Assembly (NCBI RefSeq): GCF_028610625.1
Contig: NZ_JAQQWU010000008.1
Location: 124,001-188,000, forward strand
Length of the DNA: 64,000 nt
From: Guptibacillus spartinae
GTDB taxonomy: Bacteria > Bacillota > Bacilli > Bacillales > Guptibacillaceae
Reading direction: 5' to 3'
Positions 39,401 through 46,532 of this stretch are shown here, in pieces (within the stretch, counting starts at the first letter, position 1; each line of letters begins with the position of its first letter). The notes below the pieces were generated by a model that ran no database searches, was not told where the DNA came from, and saw only the letters and a list, made by a program, of their open reading frames with translations. A program made the translations under genes and the position numbers.

Positions 39401-41031
39401 TCTGGTCCAAGCAGCGTCATTGTTGAAGTAACCGATTCTTCACGAATGGAATCGATCGGTGGATTCGTAACTTGAGCAAACAGTTGCTTAAAGTAGTTAA
39501 ACAATAGCTGCGGCCGCTCAGAAAGAACAGCAAGCGGGACATCGTTGCCCATTGAGCCGATTGGATCTTTCTTTTCAGTTACCATTGGAGCAATATTCTT
39601 CGTTAACTCTTCATATGTGTAACCGAATGCTCTTTGGGTTTTAATGAGCTCTTTCTCATTAATTTCTCTTGTTTTACTTGCTTCAGGCGACAAGCTCATA
39701 AGATTTTCATCTAACCATTTGCGGTACGGTTTGTCTGTTGCGATTTGTGTTTTAATCTCTTCATCATATACAAGTCGCTTTTCTTCAAGATCTAAAAGAA
39801 GCATTTTGCCAGGGCTTAAACGACCTTTTTCGGCTATTTCCTCTTCATCGATTTCAATGACACCAACTTCGGATGAAAGAATAAACGTATTATCGTTTGT
39901 GATCACGTAGCGTGCAGGACGCAGTCCATTTCGGTCTAGCATCGCCCCAATTTGGCGACCGTTCGTAAATGCGATTGCAGTTGGTCCATCCCATGGTTCC
40001 ATTAACGTACTATGATACTCGTAGAAAGCTTTTTTAGGATCAAGCATTGTTGCATCACGATCCCACGGTTCAGGAATCATCATCATAGCCGCATGTGGTA
40101 GTGATCGGCCAGAAAGATTCAAAAATTCGAGACAGTTATCTAGTGATGAAGAGTCACTTCCATTTGGTCGTACGATTGGAGCAATATCTTTCATATCATC
40201 ACCAAAAACCTCTGATTGAAGAGCGCCTTCTCTTGCTCTCATCCAGTTTACATTTCCTCGTAGGGTATTAATTTCCCCATTATGAATAAGGTAACGGTTT
40301 GGATGCGCCCGATCCCAACTCGGGAAAGTATTTGTACTAAAGCGTGAATGCACCATCGAAAAAGCAGATTTAAAAGTTGGATCTTTTAAATCCAAATAAA
40401 ATTGATCAAGTTGTTCTGGTGTGAGCATTCCTTTATATACAATTGTATCTTTTGAGAAACTTGCGGCGTAGTACTTCGTTTTCGATAGCTGAGAATCTTG
40501 AGAAACTTGTTTTTCGGCTTTTTTACGAATGACGTATAATTTACGTTCAAATTCTTCAGCAGAAATATCGCTTTTCTTAATAAAGACCTGTCGAATGACA
40601 GGCTGAGCAATACATGCAGCTTCTCCAATTGTTGTTTCATCTACAGGAACGGTTCTCCAGCCAATAAACTCTTGACCAGCTTCCTTGATTGCTTTTTCAA
40701 CAATTTGCTTTGCGCGCTGTCTCAGCTGATTATCAACCGGTAGGAACATCATTCCTACACCGTAATCTCCTTTATTTGGAAGGTTAAACCCGGAATTCTT
40801 TCGGAAAAATTCGTGTGGAATCTGTAGCATAATGCCCGCACCGTCACCCGTGTCAGGATCGCTCCCCTGCCCTCCGCGGTGATCTAGCTGGCGTAGCATA
40901 TAGACTCCCTTTTCAATAATGTCATGCGCAGGTACATTATTTATATTGGCGATTAGTCCGATGCCACAAGCGTCATGCTCATGAATTGGATCATATAATC
41001 CCTGTTTCTCTGGAAAGTTTGTTCTATCCAT
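36442..41031 (-). CDS. gltA: Glutamate synthase (NADPH) large subunit
   Basis: A 1529-residue enzyme. The glutaminase domain starts at the cysteine in HDACGIGLIANI (Cys22), which becomes N-terminal after removal of a short propeptide. A central domain, an FMN-binding synthase domain (with SGEGGEDPSRF and the loop KPGEGGQLPGKKVYPWIA), a [3Fe-4S] cluster in CILMRACHLDTCPVG, and a C-terminal beta-helix rich in glycine follow. The size is normal (about 1520). It is divergent from gltC, which activates it in B. subtilis. This is the large-subunit gene, also called gltB in other bacteria. Confidence 0.97.
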   Translation of the reverse strand: MDRTNFPEKQGLYDPIHEHDACGIGLIANINNVPAHDIIEKGVYMLRQLDHRGGQGSDPDTGDGAGIMLQIPHEFFRKNSGFNLPNKGDYGVGMMFLPVDNQLRQRAKQIVEKAIKEAGQEFIGWRTVPVDETTIGEAACIAQPVIRQVFIKKSDISAEEFERKLYVIRKKAEKQVSQDSQLSKTKYYAASFSKDTIVYKGMLTPEQLDQFYLDLKDPTFKSAFSMVHSRFSTNTFPSWDRAHPNRYLIHNGEINTLRGNVNWMRAREGALQSEVFGDDMKDIAPIVRPNGSDSSSLDNCLEFLNLSGRSLPHAAMMMIPEPWDRDATMLDPKKAFYEYHSTLMEPWDGPTAIAFTNGRQIGAMLDRNGLRPARYVITNDNTFILSSEVGVIEIDEEEIAEKGRLSPGKMLLLDLEEKRLVYDEEIKTQIATDKPYRKWLDENLMSLSPEASKTREINEKELIKTQRAFGYTYEELTKNIAPMVTEKKDPIGSMGNDVPLAVLSERPQLLFNYFKQLFAQVTNPPIDSIREESVTSTMTLLGPEGNLLETDPGSARRIRLETPILTDSRFEAIKALNEEDFQPETLSLLFDAARGETEMEHALLALFRKADRAIKNGKSILVLSDSGVNREKAAIPSLLALSGLHHHLIKRETRTKVSLIVETGEARDVHQFAMLTGYGADAIYPYAAYHSIDQMIMDGTIEGFTFDEAIENYIEAATTGIVKVMSKMGISTIQSYRGAQIFEAIGVSNEVIDRYFAGTASQIDGIPIDIIATETLMRHHFAYHDSEYSDLTLETGSELQWRNGGEHHSFNPKTIHTLQHAARSNNYELYKKFSGMALEENLTYLRQAIDFGSKEAISIDEVESIESITRRFKTGAMSYGALSGEAHEALAIAMNRIGGRSNSGEGGEDPSRFTPDENGDLRRSAIKQVASGRFGVSSYYLSNADEIQIKMAQGAKPGEGGQLPGKKVYPWIAEVRGSTPGVGLISPPPHHDIYSIEDLAQLIHDLKNANPSARINVKLVSKAGVGTIAAGVAKGLADVILISGYEGGTGASPRTSIKHAGLPWELGLAETHQTLVLNDLRDRVVLEADGKMMTGRDVVMAAILGAEEFGFSTAPLVVLGCILMRACHLDTCPVGVATQNPELRKKFMGNPDHVVNYMQFIAQEVREIMAELGFRTIEEMIGRTDVLKVSRRTKDHWKARYLDLKPLLYQPHVSDEVGRFNQRKQDHKLDAALDNTSIIPAALGALEEQKPFEGSYVIRNTNRVAGALLGHEITKRYGADGLPEDMIRLHFKGSAGQSFGAFVPNGVTMHLEGDANDYVGKGLSGGKLIIHPSAKAGFARDENTIVGNVAFYGATSGEAYISGLAGERFAVRNSGAKAVVEGIGDNGCEYMTGGRVVVLGETGKNFAAGMSGGIAYVLSDDQETFKRNVNAEMVHIESLSNYEEILEVKHMIQQHAYFTDSPKAIRFIQNWNEVVRKIVKIIPKEYKRITESLEELKEQGYKDDDAAYEVFQQAKNGQVKPRQSDLEPV

Positions 41032-41097
41032 ATTCCCACTCCTCGCTCTTATCCCAATTCATTATGGTTTCTCGCTTTAACGCCATAACGTCGAAAT

Positions 41098-41114
41098 TGT
41101 TTAAATATTCTACA
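41098..41114. promoter_or_regulatory. TnrA-like box in the gltA leader
   Basis: TGTTTAAATATTCTACA matches the TnrA consensus TGTNANAWWWTNTNACA at all but two defined positions. It lies just downstream of the proposed gltA -10, matching the repression site arrangement known from B. subtilis. Confidence 0.65.
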
Positions 41115-41117
41115 CTT

Positions 41118-41147
41118 ATTGTACATTGCTTTAACCAATGCTTCCAA
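41118..41147 (-). promoter_or_regulatory. Candidate gltA promoter
   Basis: On the minus strand, -35 TTGGAA (41142-41147) and -10 TACAAT (41118-41123) are 18 bases apart. The predicted start site falls at about 41111. Confidence 0.5.
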
Positions 41148-41155
41148 TATATAAT

Positions 41156-41174
41156 TTAGATATAATTAATCTAA
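41156..41174. promoter_or_regulatory. Candidate GltC-binding dyad
   Basis: TTAGAT and ATCTAA arms flank a 7-base spacer, centred about 54 bases upstream of the proposed gltA start and close to the gltC start. This is the place and form of an LysR-type regulator box that both activates gltA and represses gltC. Confidence 0.55.
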
Positions 41175-41208
41175 TAATGATATGAATCAAAAGGGAGATT
41201 TCTTTTTT

Positions 41209-42114
41209 ATGGAACTTAGGCAGCTATATTATTTTATGGAAGTAGCAAAACGAGAGCATGTAACAGCAGCAGCTACATCTCTTCATGTTGCACAATCAGC
41301 TGTTAGTCGACAAATCGCGAATCTTGAATCAGAGCTTGGCGTACAATTGTTTATTCGCGAAGGAAGAAATGTCAAGTTAACTCAGGTTGGCCAAATATTT
41401 ATGGATCACGCTGAAACGGCTATTTCAGAAATTGAACGGGCAAGACAAGCCGTCTATGAATTTCTAAATCCGGATACGGGGACGATTCGGATTGGATTTC
41501 CGAACAGTTTAGCAGCAAAAACGTTACCTACGGTTATTTCTGCATTTCGGAAAGAGCATCCAAGCGTTGGTTTTCAATTAAGGCAAGGATCTGTGCAAGA
41601 CTTAACGGATGCTGTTAGCAAAGGGGAAATTGATATTGCATTTGTGTCTCCAGTACCGAAAGATCGGACAGATGTTGAAGGACACATCTTTTTTACAGAA
41701 AAACTCCTTGCTCTTCTCCCGATCTCGCACGAATTAGCGGATTACCCCATGCTTAGACTTGGGCAATTAAAAAATGACCCATTTGTATTATTTCGCTCAG
41801 GATACGCGCTGCATCATCTTGTTACATCAGCATGTCAGCAGGTTGGTTTTAAACCTCGTATTGCATTCGAAGGGGAAGATATTGATACGATTAAGGGTCT
41901 GGTCGCAGCAGGATTAGGAGTAAGTCTTTTACCTGAAATTACACTTTCAGAACAGTTGCCTGGTGAGACAGTGAAAATCGAGTTATCAGAACCAAATGTC
42001 ACAAGAACGGTTGGTGTCATCATTCCACAAGGAAGAGAACTAGCTCCTTCTGAAAGAAAGTTTTTTGAATTTCTTACCCACTTTTACGAGGTTCTTAACA
42101 GATTTGGTCAATAA
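41209..42114 (+). CDS. gltC: LysR-family regulator GltC
   Basis: A 301-residue LysR-type regulator, starting with MELRQLYYFMEVAKREHV as in GltC of B. subtilis. I chose the ATG at 41209, with AAGGGAG upstream; an earlier ATG at 41182 adds nine residues and has no site. It has a winged helix-turn-helix (about 18-38, TAAATSLHVAQSAVSRQIANL) and an effector domain (about 90-295). It activates gltAB when 2-oxoglutarate is high. It is divergently placed from gltA, the standard arrangement, and ends at its own terminator. Confidence 0.94.
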   Translation: MELRQLYYFMEVAKREHVTAAATSLHVAQSAVSRQIANLESELGVQLFIREGRNVKLTQVGQIFMDHAETAISEIERARQAVYEFLNPDTGTIRIGFPNSLAAKTLPTVISAFRKEHPSVGFQLRQGSVQDLTDAVSKGEIDIAFVSPVPKDRTDVEGHIFFTEKLLALLPISHELADYPMLRLGQLKNDPFVLFRSGYALHHLVTSACQQVGFKPRIAFEGEDIDTIKGLVAAGLGVSLLPEITLSEQLPGETVKIELSEPNVTRTVGVIIPQGRELAPSERKFFEFLTHFYEVLNRFGQ

Positions 42115-42117
42115 AAA

Positions 42118-42157
42118 AACCAGAATCGAGCAGATAGTTCTCGATTCTGGTTTTTTT
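42118..42157 (+). terminator. Terminator of gltC
   Basis: The arms ACCAGAATCGAG/CTCGATTCTGGT are followed by a run of Ts. A separate dyad, GATCGAACT/AGTTCGATC (42173-42202), overlaps the stop codon of the MFS gene and may act as its terminator, though it lacks a T run. Confidence 0.88.
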
Positions 42158-42191
42158 GGTGACTATTTTAATGATCGAACTGAATCCCGAC

Positions 42192-43610
42192 CTAGTTCGA
42201 TCGATGAACTTCAGATTCTTTAGCAGGCATTTTCAAGAAGACTCCAAGTATAAGGCCGATTAAGAAAATAACGGAGGCTGCAAGGTACATGTGTTGATAC
42301 CCCGATAAAATCATATCCCTAATCGCATCAGTCATTTTACTTCCACTGAAAGTTGTCGCACCTGCAGTAGCAATAAAACCCGCAAGAATAACCGGGCCAA
42401 GTGATGTGCCCACCGAACGAAACAAACTAACAAGTGATAGAGCAGCACCAGCTTCTCGATCAGGCGTTAACTCAAGAATAATGTAATTTAGCGGCGTCCC
42501 CATCGTGAAGCCAATTCCTATACCAGATAAAATCATGCCAAGGGATAACGTAATCCACCCATCTGCTAGATAAACAAAGAAAAGAGAACCAAGAAGACTT
42601 AACGAAAATCCTAGGAGGACAACTTGCTTGGCTCCCCATTTATCGAGAAGCACCCCACCAATAGGTGCAGCAAAACCAGAGGCTACCGCTAATATTGTCA
42701 TAACATAACCACCTTGACCTCTAGATAAAGATAAGATAATTTCCGAGAATGAAGGAACAAAAATCATACTAATGATACCAATACCAGTAACTGTTGAGAT
42801 CAACAGCGCTAACACAATGTTGCGATCTTTAAAGTAACTTAATTTAATGATAGGATCTTTCGAAGATTTTTCGACTCGAATAAGTGGATAGATGAAAGCA
42901 ATACTAATTAGCAATAGTGGCCAGACTGTCAATGACTGAATGGATTGAATAAATTCATTCGTATCTAGATTCGTTAGTCCCAGCAAAAGACTTACAATAA
43001 CGAGTGATAGTAGTGCCGCTCCACCCCAATCAAGCGAAGGCTTACTCCCCTCCATTCGATCATCGGGAAGTTTTAAACCCATGGCAAGAATGATGAGCGC
43101 AATTGGAATATTGATAAAGAAAATCCATCTCCAACTAAACTGAGCAACGAAAAACCCCCCTACATTCGGTCCGAGTATGGTAGCTATTCCAAACATAGCT
43201 CCAACAAACCCCAGTGCCATGCCACGTTTCTCTTTCGGAAAACTGCTTCCTATGACGGCATTTGCGATGGGAATGATTCCACCACCACCGAGAGCTTGTA
43301 TGGCACGACCGACTAATAGAAAAGGAAGAGATTGACTAAATCCAGCGATAACGGAACCGATCGCAAATAATGTAATGCCCGTTAGAAAAATTCGCTTTCT
43401 CCCAAATAGATCAGCAAGCTTTCCTACGATCGGCATACTTACAGCATAGACAAGCGTATAGATCGTTACTACCCATACTGTCCATTTCAAATCAATACCA
43501 AGATCTTCTATCAGCGTCGTCAAAGCAGGAGATACGATACCGGAGTCAAGAGCACCTAAAAAAACACCTAGCAAAAATGTGATTAAAATAAACCGAAGTT
43601 TTTTATCCAT
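42192..43610 (-). CDS. MFS drug exporter, DHA2 family
   Basis: A 472-residue membrane protein with fourteen hydrophobic segments. The family marker in the first half is LGALDSGIVSPALTTLIEDL (helix 1, motif D1), with motif A GKLADLFGRKR between helices 2 and 3 and motif C near VGAMFGIATILGPNVGGFF. Proton-driven export of drugs or organic compounds is expected. The start is the ATG at 43610, with AAAGGGG eight bases upstream; this site lies inside a 50-bp perfect inverted repeat. Regulation by a dimeric repressor is therefore likely, but no regulator gene is adjacent. Confidence 0.9.
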   Translation of the reverse strand: MDKKLRFILITFLLGVFLGALDSGIVSPALTTLIEDLGIDLKWTVWVVTIYTLVYAVSMPIVGKLADLFGRKRIFLTGITLFAIGSVIAGFSQSLPFLLVGRAIQALGGGGIIPIANAVIGSSFPKEKRGMALGFVGAMFGIATILGPNVGGFFVAQFSWRWIFFINIPIALIILAMGLKLPDDRMEGSKPSLDWGGAALLSLVIVSLLLGLTNLDTNEFIQSIQSLTVWPLLLISIAFIYPLIRVEKSSKDPIIKLSYFKDRNIVLALLISTVTGIGIISMIFVPSFSEIILSLSRGQGGYVMTILAVASGFAAPIGGVLLDKWGAKQVVLLGFSLSLLGSLFFVYLADGWITLSLGMILSGIGIGFTMGTPLNYIILELTPDREAGAALSLVSLFRSVGTSLGPVILAGFIATAGATTFSGSKMTDAIRDMILSGYQHMYLAASVIFLIGLILGVFLKMPAKESEVHRSN

Positions 43611-43616
43611 CAAAAC

Positions 43617-43669
43617 ATCCCCTTTGTGTTCATATGTGTATTATCACATATGAACACAAAGGGGATCAA
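43617..43669 (-). promoter_or_regulatory. MFS promoter embedded in a perfect 22-bp inverted repeat
   Basis: Arms at 43617-43638 and 43645-43666 are perfect complements over 22 bases with a 6-base centre. The minus-strand promoter has -35 TTGATC (43664-43669), an 18-base spacer, and -10 GATAAT (43640-43645) with a TG extension. The -10 thus sits at the dyad centre and the ribosome binding site is in the left arm. The layout suggests a repressor-operator complex covering the promoter. Confidence 0.65.
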
Positions 43670-43683
43670 CTGATTGGATATTA

Positions 43684-44253
43684 TTAATGATTAGGCCAAA
43701 GCTTTTCAAATAAGTCTTCATAATTCGTGACATAAATATCTGCTCCTGGAGAAGCATTCTGAAATAGGCATGTTTTCATTCCAACTTCTTTTGCTGGAAG
43801 AATATCCAGGAGACGATCTCCTACTGCAAGATCAAGAGAATAGTGATCATTTAAATGGTGGTACGAAGCTGGATCGGGCTTTCGTGGAAAACCATCGTCA
43901 CCTGCTACAAGATCAGCAAAATAATGTTCCATATCAAAATGTTTCAATATTTCGATAACTTCAGCGCGTGGTTTGTGAGTCATAATCACATTTAGATCTG
44001 CTTTTTCAAGAATGGTTTTTAATCCCGGGAAAGGAGGTTTGTCATTAGGTGATAGGGCATTGTCTTTTTCGCGAAAAATTTTGATTTGTTCCTCTGATAA
44101 TTGAAACACCTCTGTTGCATGGCGAAAAGAAACTTTCAATTCCTTCAATATCTCTTCTTCTGTTACTTCAGAAGAAACCAACTCCTTCATTACTCTTGTA
44201 AATGCTGGGTATGTATCAAATAATGTTCCATCGAAATCCCATAGAATTCTCAC
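43684..44253 (-). CDS. HAD-superfamily hydrolase (phosphatase-like)
   Basis: A HAD hydrolase of 189 residues from the chosen GTG at 44253. The upstream AAGGAG supports that start, whereas the longer frame beginning at 44298 would start inside the glyS terminator. Motif I is WDFDGTLFDT, motif II is the threonine in IMTHKPR, motif III is the lysine in FPRKPDPASY, and motif IV is VGDRLLDILPA. It has the alpha-helical cap of phosphoglycolate-phosphatase-like enzymes. The substrate is unknown. It may be expressed by read-through from glyS. Confidence 0.82.
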   Translation of the reverse strand: MRILWDFDGTLFDTYPAFTRVMKELVSSEVTEEEILKELKVSFRHATEVFQLSEEQIKIFREKDNALSPNDKPPFPGLKTILEKADLNVIMTHKPRAEVIEILKHFDMEHYFADLVAGDDGFPRKPDPASYHHLNDHYSLDLAVGDRLLDILPAKEVGMKTCLFQNASPGADIYVTNYEDLFEKLWPNH

Positions 44254-44280
44254 CTTGCGTTCACTCTCCTTATTAGTAAA

Positions 44281-44309
44281 GAAAAGCCGCTCGCACATGA
44301 GCGGCTTTC
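44281..44309 (-). terminator. Terminator of glyS
   Basis: The arms AAAGCCGCTC/GAGCGGCTTT with a 6-base loop are followed on the minus strand by TTTTC, just after the glyS stop codon. Confidence 0.88.
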
Positions 44310-44314
44310 ATCAT

Positions 44315-45697
44315 TTAGAATTGTGTTTTTTCTTCAAGAAAGCTTTTCAATTCTGAAATTGGCATTCTTTTCTGTTCCATTGTATCACGGTCACGGATCG
44401 TAACTTGCTGATCTTCCACAGAGTCAAAATCAAATGTAATCGCGTATGGCGTACCGATTTCATCATGACGACGGTAACGTTTACCGATTGAACCAGCTTC
44501 GTCATAATCAACCATGAAATATTTAGATAGTTCTGCGTGTACAGCGCGCGCTTCCTCGGAAAGTTTTTTAGAAAGTGGGAAGACAGCTGCCTTAAATGGC
44601 GCAATCGCTGGATGGAAGTGCATTACGCTTCTTGAAGACCCATCTTCAAGCTCTTGTTCTTCATATGCTTCAATTAAGAAAGCAAGCGTTACGCGGTCTG
44701 CACCGAGTGAAGGTTCGATACAATAGGGTACATATTTTTCACCCGTTTGCTGATCATGATAAGTAAAATCTTCATTCGAGTGTTCCATGTGTTGCTTAAG
44801 GTCATAATCTGTTCTTGAAGCAACACCCCACAGCTCGCCCCAACCAAACGGGAATTTGTACTCAATATCCGTTGTTGCATTACTATAATGGGAAAGCTCA
44901 TCTTCTGCATGCTCACGTAACCGAATGCTGTCTCCACTTACCCCAAGATTAAGCAACCAATTTTTGCAGTACTCTTTCCAATAGTCATGCCACTCAAGTT
45001 CATCACCAGGTTTACAGAAAAATTCAAGCTCCATTTGTTCAAATTCACGAGTACGGAACGTAAAGTTACCTGGTGTAATTTCGTTTCGGAAGCTTTTTCC
45101 GATTTGTGCAATTCCGAAAGGTACCTTTTTACGCATTGAACGTTGCACATTTTTAAAGTTAACGAAAATGCCTTGCGCTGTTTCGGGACGAAGATAAATT
45201 TCACTTGTGCTTGATTTCGTTACGCCCTGGTGTGTTTTGAACATCAGATCAAATTGACGAATTTCCGTGAAATCTTCACTTCCACATTCAGGACAAGTAA
45301 TGTTGTTGTTTTTAATAAGTCGTTCCATTTCTTCAAAAGAAAGACCGTCAGCAATCATTTCGTCTTCTTCTGTGGATAGTGCATCTTCAATTAATTTGTC
45401 TGCGCGATGGCGTGTTTTACAGCTTTTGCAATCAATTAAAGGATCATTAAAGTTTCCTAGATGGCCTGAAGCCTCCCATGTTTTTGGATTCATCAAAATT
45501 GCTGCATCTAAACCGCTATTATAGGGAGATTCTTGTACAAACTTCTTCCACCATGCTCCTTTAATATTGTTTTTTAATTCTACACCAAGTGGACCATAGT
45601 CCCACGTATTTGCGAGTCCTCCATAAATATCAGACCCTGGAAAAATAAATCCTCTGTGCTTTGATACAGATACGATCTGATCCATTGAAATTGTCAT
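44315..45697 (-). CDS. glyS: Glycyl-tRNA synthetase (single-chain, class II)
   Basis: A 460-residue class II synthetase that charges tRNA-Gly. It is the homodimeric type rather than the alpha2beta2 GlyQS type. I chose the ATG at 45697, with AAAGGAGAG upstream; a longer frame to 45718 has no better site. Motif 2 is [25 protein letters not shown], and motif 3 is [15 protein letters not shown]. The N-terminal zinc-like cysteines CKSC and CPEC are present. A T-box leader upstream couples expression to uncharged tRNA-Gly. Confidence 0.96.
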   Translation of the reverse strand: MTISMDQIVSVSKHRGFIFPGSDIYGGLANTWDYGPLGVELKNNIKGAWWKKFVQESPYNSGLDAAILMNPKTWEASGHLGNFNDPLIDCKSCKTRHRADKLIEDALSTEEDEMIADGLSFEEMERLIKNNNITCPECGSEDFTEIRQFDLMFKTHQGVTKSSTSEIYLRPETAQGIFVNFKNVQRSMRKKVPFGIAQIGKSFRNEITPGNFTFRTREFEQMELEFFCKPGDELEWHDYWKEYCKNWLLNLGVSGDSIRLREHAEDELSHYSNATTDIEYKFPFGWGELWGVASRTDYDLKQHMEHSNEDFTYHDQQTGEKYVPYCIEPSLGADRVTLAFLIEAYEEQELEDGSSRSVMHFHPAIAPFKAAVFPLSKKLSEEARAVHAELSKYFMVDYDEAGSIGKRYRRHDEIGTPYAITFDFDSVEDQQVTIRDRDTMEQKRMPISELKSFLEEKTQF

Positions 45698-45725
45698 GTT
45701 TTTCTCTCCTTTTTTCAATCAATAT

Positions 45726-45930
45726 AAAAAGCTCCCGCTCCATGGACAATAACTGTCCAGGGACGAGAGCTTATGCACCCGCGGTTCCACCCTAGTTGAT
45801 GCATGCTATGCATCCACTTTCAGAACGTTTAACTCCAGACTGCCGTTTCATCAGACCTTATTCGGGCTCGCACCATCCCCGAATCGCTTAACTAAGGATT
45901 ATCTGATTACTATTTGTCTTTCATAGTTAG
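45726..45930 (-). promoter_or_regulatory. Glycine T-box leader of glyS
   Basis: The conserved T-box AGGGTGGAACCGCG is at 45780-45793 (minus strand). Upstream is stem I with paired segments AGAC/GTCT and ATCAGA/TCTGAT, and the distal loop GGGGATGGTGCGAGCCC. In the specifier loop the codon is GGC (45842-45844) followed by A, matching glycine. The terminator that alternates with the antiterminator is at 45726-45772 and ends in a T run. Uncharged tRNA-Gly therefore allows read-through into glyS. Confidence 0.92.
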
Positions 45931-46001
45931 TATGGTTATGTATGAGATTGATATGTCATATGATACAAAAAAAGTTCTCCTAAAGTCAAGGATTAACCCA
46001 G

Positions 46002-46026
46002 AAAAAGAACGACCCGTCGGCCGTTC
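46002..46026 (-). terminator. Terminator of the SinI-family gene
   Basis: The arms GAACGGCC/GGGTCGTTC (one G-U pair, one bulge) are followed on the minus strand by TTTTTC. It starts at the stop codon, so the gene is monocistronic. Confidence 0.78.
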
Positions 46027-46180
46027 ATCCTTTATGTACATTCGTAGATGTCGGTTCTTTTTCTTGTCTCAAGAATGACCTTACCTCTTCTTTCTGTAGT
46101 CCAATTTTCTGGGCAGCCCTCATAAGAATAACCCATTCATGATCCAGTACTTTCTTAGGCTTAATCTCTGTCATGGCCAT
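46025..46180 (-). CDS. SinI-family anti-repressor protein
   Basis: A 51-residue protein. I chose the ATG at 46180, with AAGGAGGAG six bases upstream; a longer frame reaches back into the riboswitch and is not credible. Residues 12-38 (LDHEWVILMRAAQKIGLQKEEVRSFLR) match the SinI dimerisation hook, with the conserved pattern LDxEWVxLM, EEVRxxL. In B. subtilis SinI binds SinR and lifts its repression of biofilm matrix genes. No sinR is in the window, so the partner is elsewhere. The gene stands alone behind a c-di-GMP aptamer, which is unusual. Confidence 0.88.
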   Translation of the reverse strand: MAMTEIKPKKVLDHEWVILMRAAQKIGLQKEEVRSFLRQEKEPTSTNVHKG

Positions 46181-46186
46181 TCTTTT

Positions 46187-46214
46187 CTCCTCCTTAGCGG
46201 GTATTCCAGGAGGA
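46187..46214 (-). promoter_or_regulatory. Anti-Shine-Dalgarno switch of the SinI-family gene
   Basis: TCCTCCT (46208-46214) is a perfect 7-base complement of AGGAGGA in the ribosome binding site (46188-46194), with 13 bases between. TCCTCCT overlaps the 3' strand of aptamer stem P1. Formation of P1 on ligand binding would free the ribosome binding site. Confidence 0.7.
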
Positions 46215-46294
46215 CCAGCCGTCATAGTTGGTAAACCAACAGTAGACCTGTGTCTTTGCGTCCCATCCTTTAGAATGGTTTGCCCTTATCTGGA
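46205..46294 (-). promoter_or_regulatory. Cyclic-di-GMP-I (GEMM) riboswitch upstream of the SinI-family gene
   Basis: The minus strand carries the GEMM-I hallmarks in order: AGGGCAAACC, the P2 hairpin closed by CTAAAG, then GGGACGCAAAG, the P3 arm with CAGGTCTAC, and TATGACGGCTGG at the end. The closing stem P1 pairs TCCAG (46290-46294) with CTGGA (46205-46209). The guanine corresponding to the ligand-contacting G in AGGGC is retained, as in c-di-GMP rather than cGAMP aptamers. The leader ends 24 bases before the start codon. Confidence 0.9.
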
Positions 46295-46332
46295 GAATTA
46301 AAAAATGACTTGCACCGACCATTATCCTAGAA

Positions 46333-46360
46333 ATTATACAAGTTTTCAAAAATTCTACAA
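46333..46360 (-). promoter_or_regulatory. Candidate promoter of the riboswitch-SinI transcript
   Basis: On the minus strand -35 TTGTAG (46355-46360) and -10 TATAAT (46333-46338) are 16 bases apart. The start would be near 46326, about 30 bases upstream of the aptamer. Confidence 0.55.
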
Positions 46361-46532
46361 ATATTTTAGTGAAGTTTGCCAGTATATGCTACTAATATAT
46401 CAGTTACGACACTTAAATTCAAAATATTTTTAAAATAATGTCATTTCAACAACATCTTTCTATTTATTACTAAATCAATAAAATGAGCATGTGTCGTTTG
46501 AAAAATTTTAAATTTGATAAAGGAGGAATACG

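Noticed and set aside
43684-44298. HAD hydrolase start at 44298
   Set aside because: That ATG lies inside the glyS terminator hairpin; the GTG at 44253 has an AAGGAG upstream.
44347-45204. Several 80- to 90-codon frames inside glyS
   Set aside because: They are shadows of the synthetase frame with no translation signals.
46181-46225. Longer N-terminus (15 extra residues) for the SinI-like protein
   Set aside because: It would be encoded by the riboswitch and ribosome binding site region; the ATG at 46180 has an ideal AAGGAGGAG.
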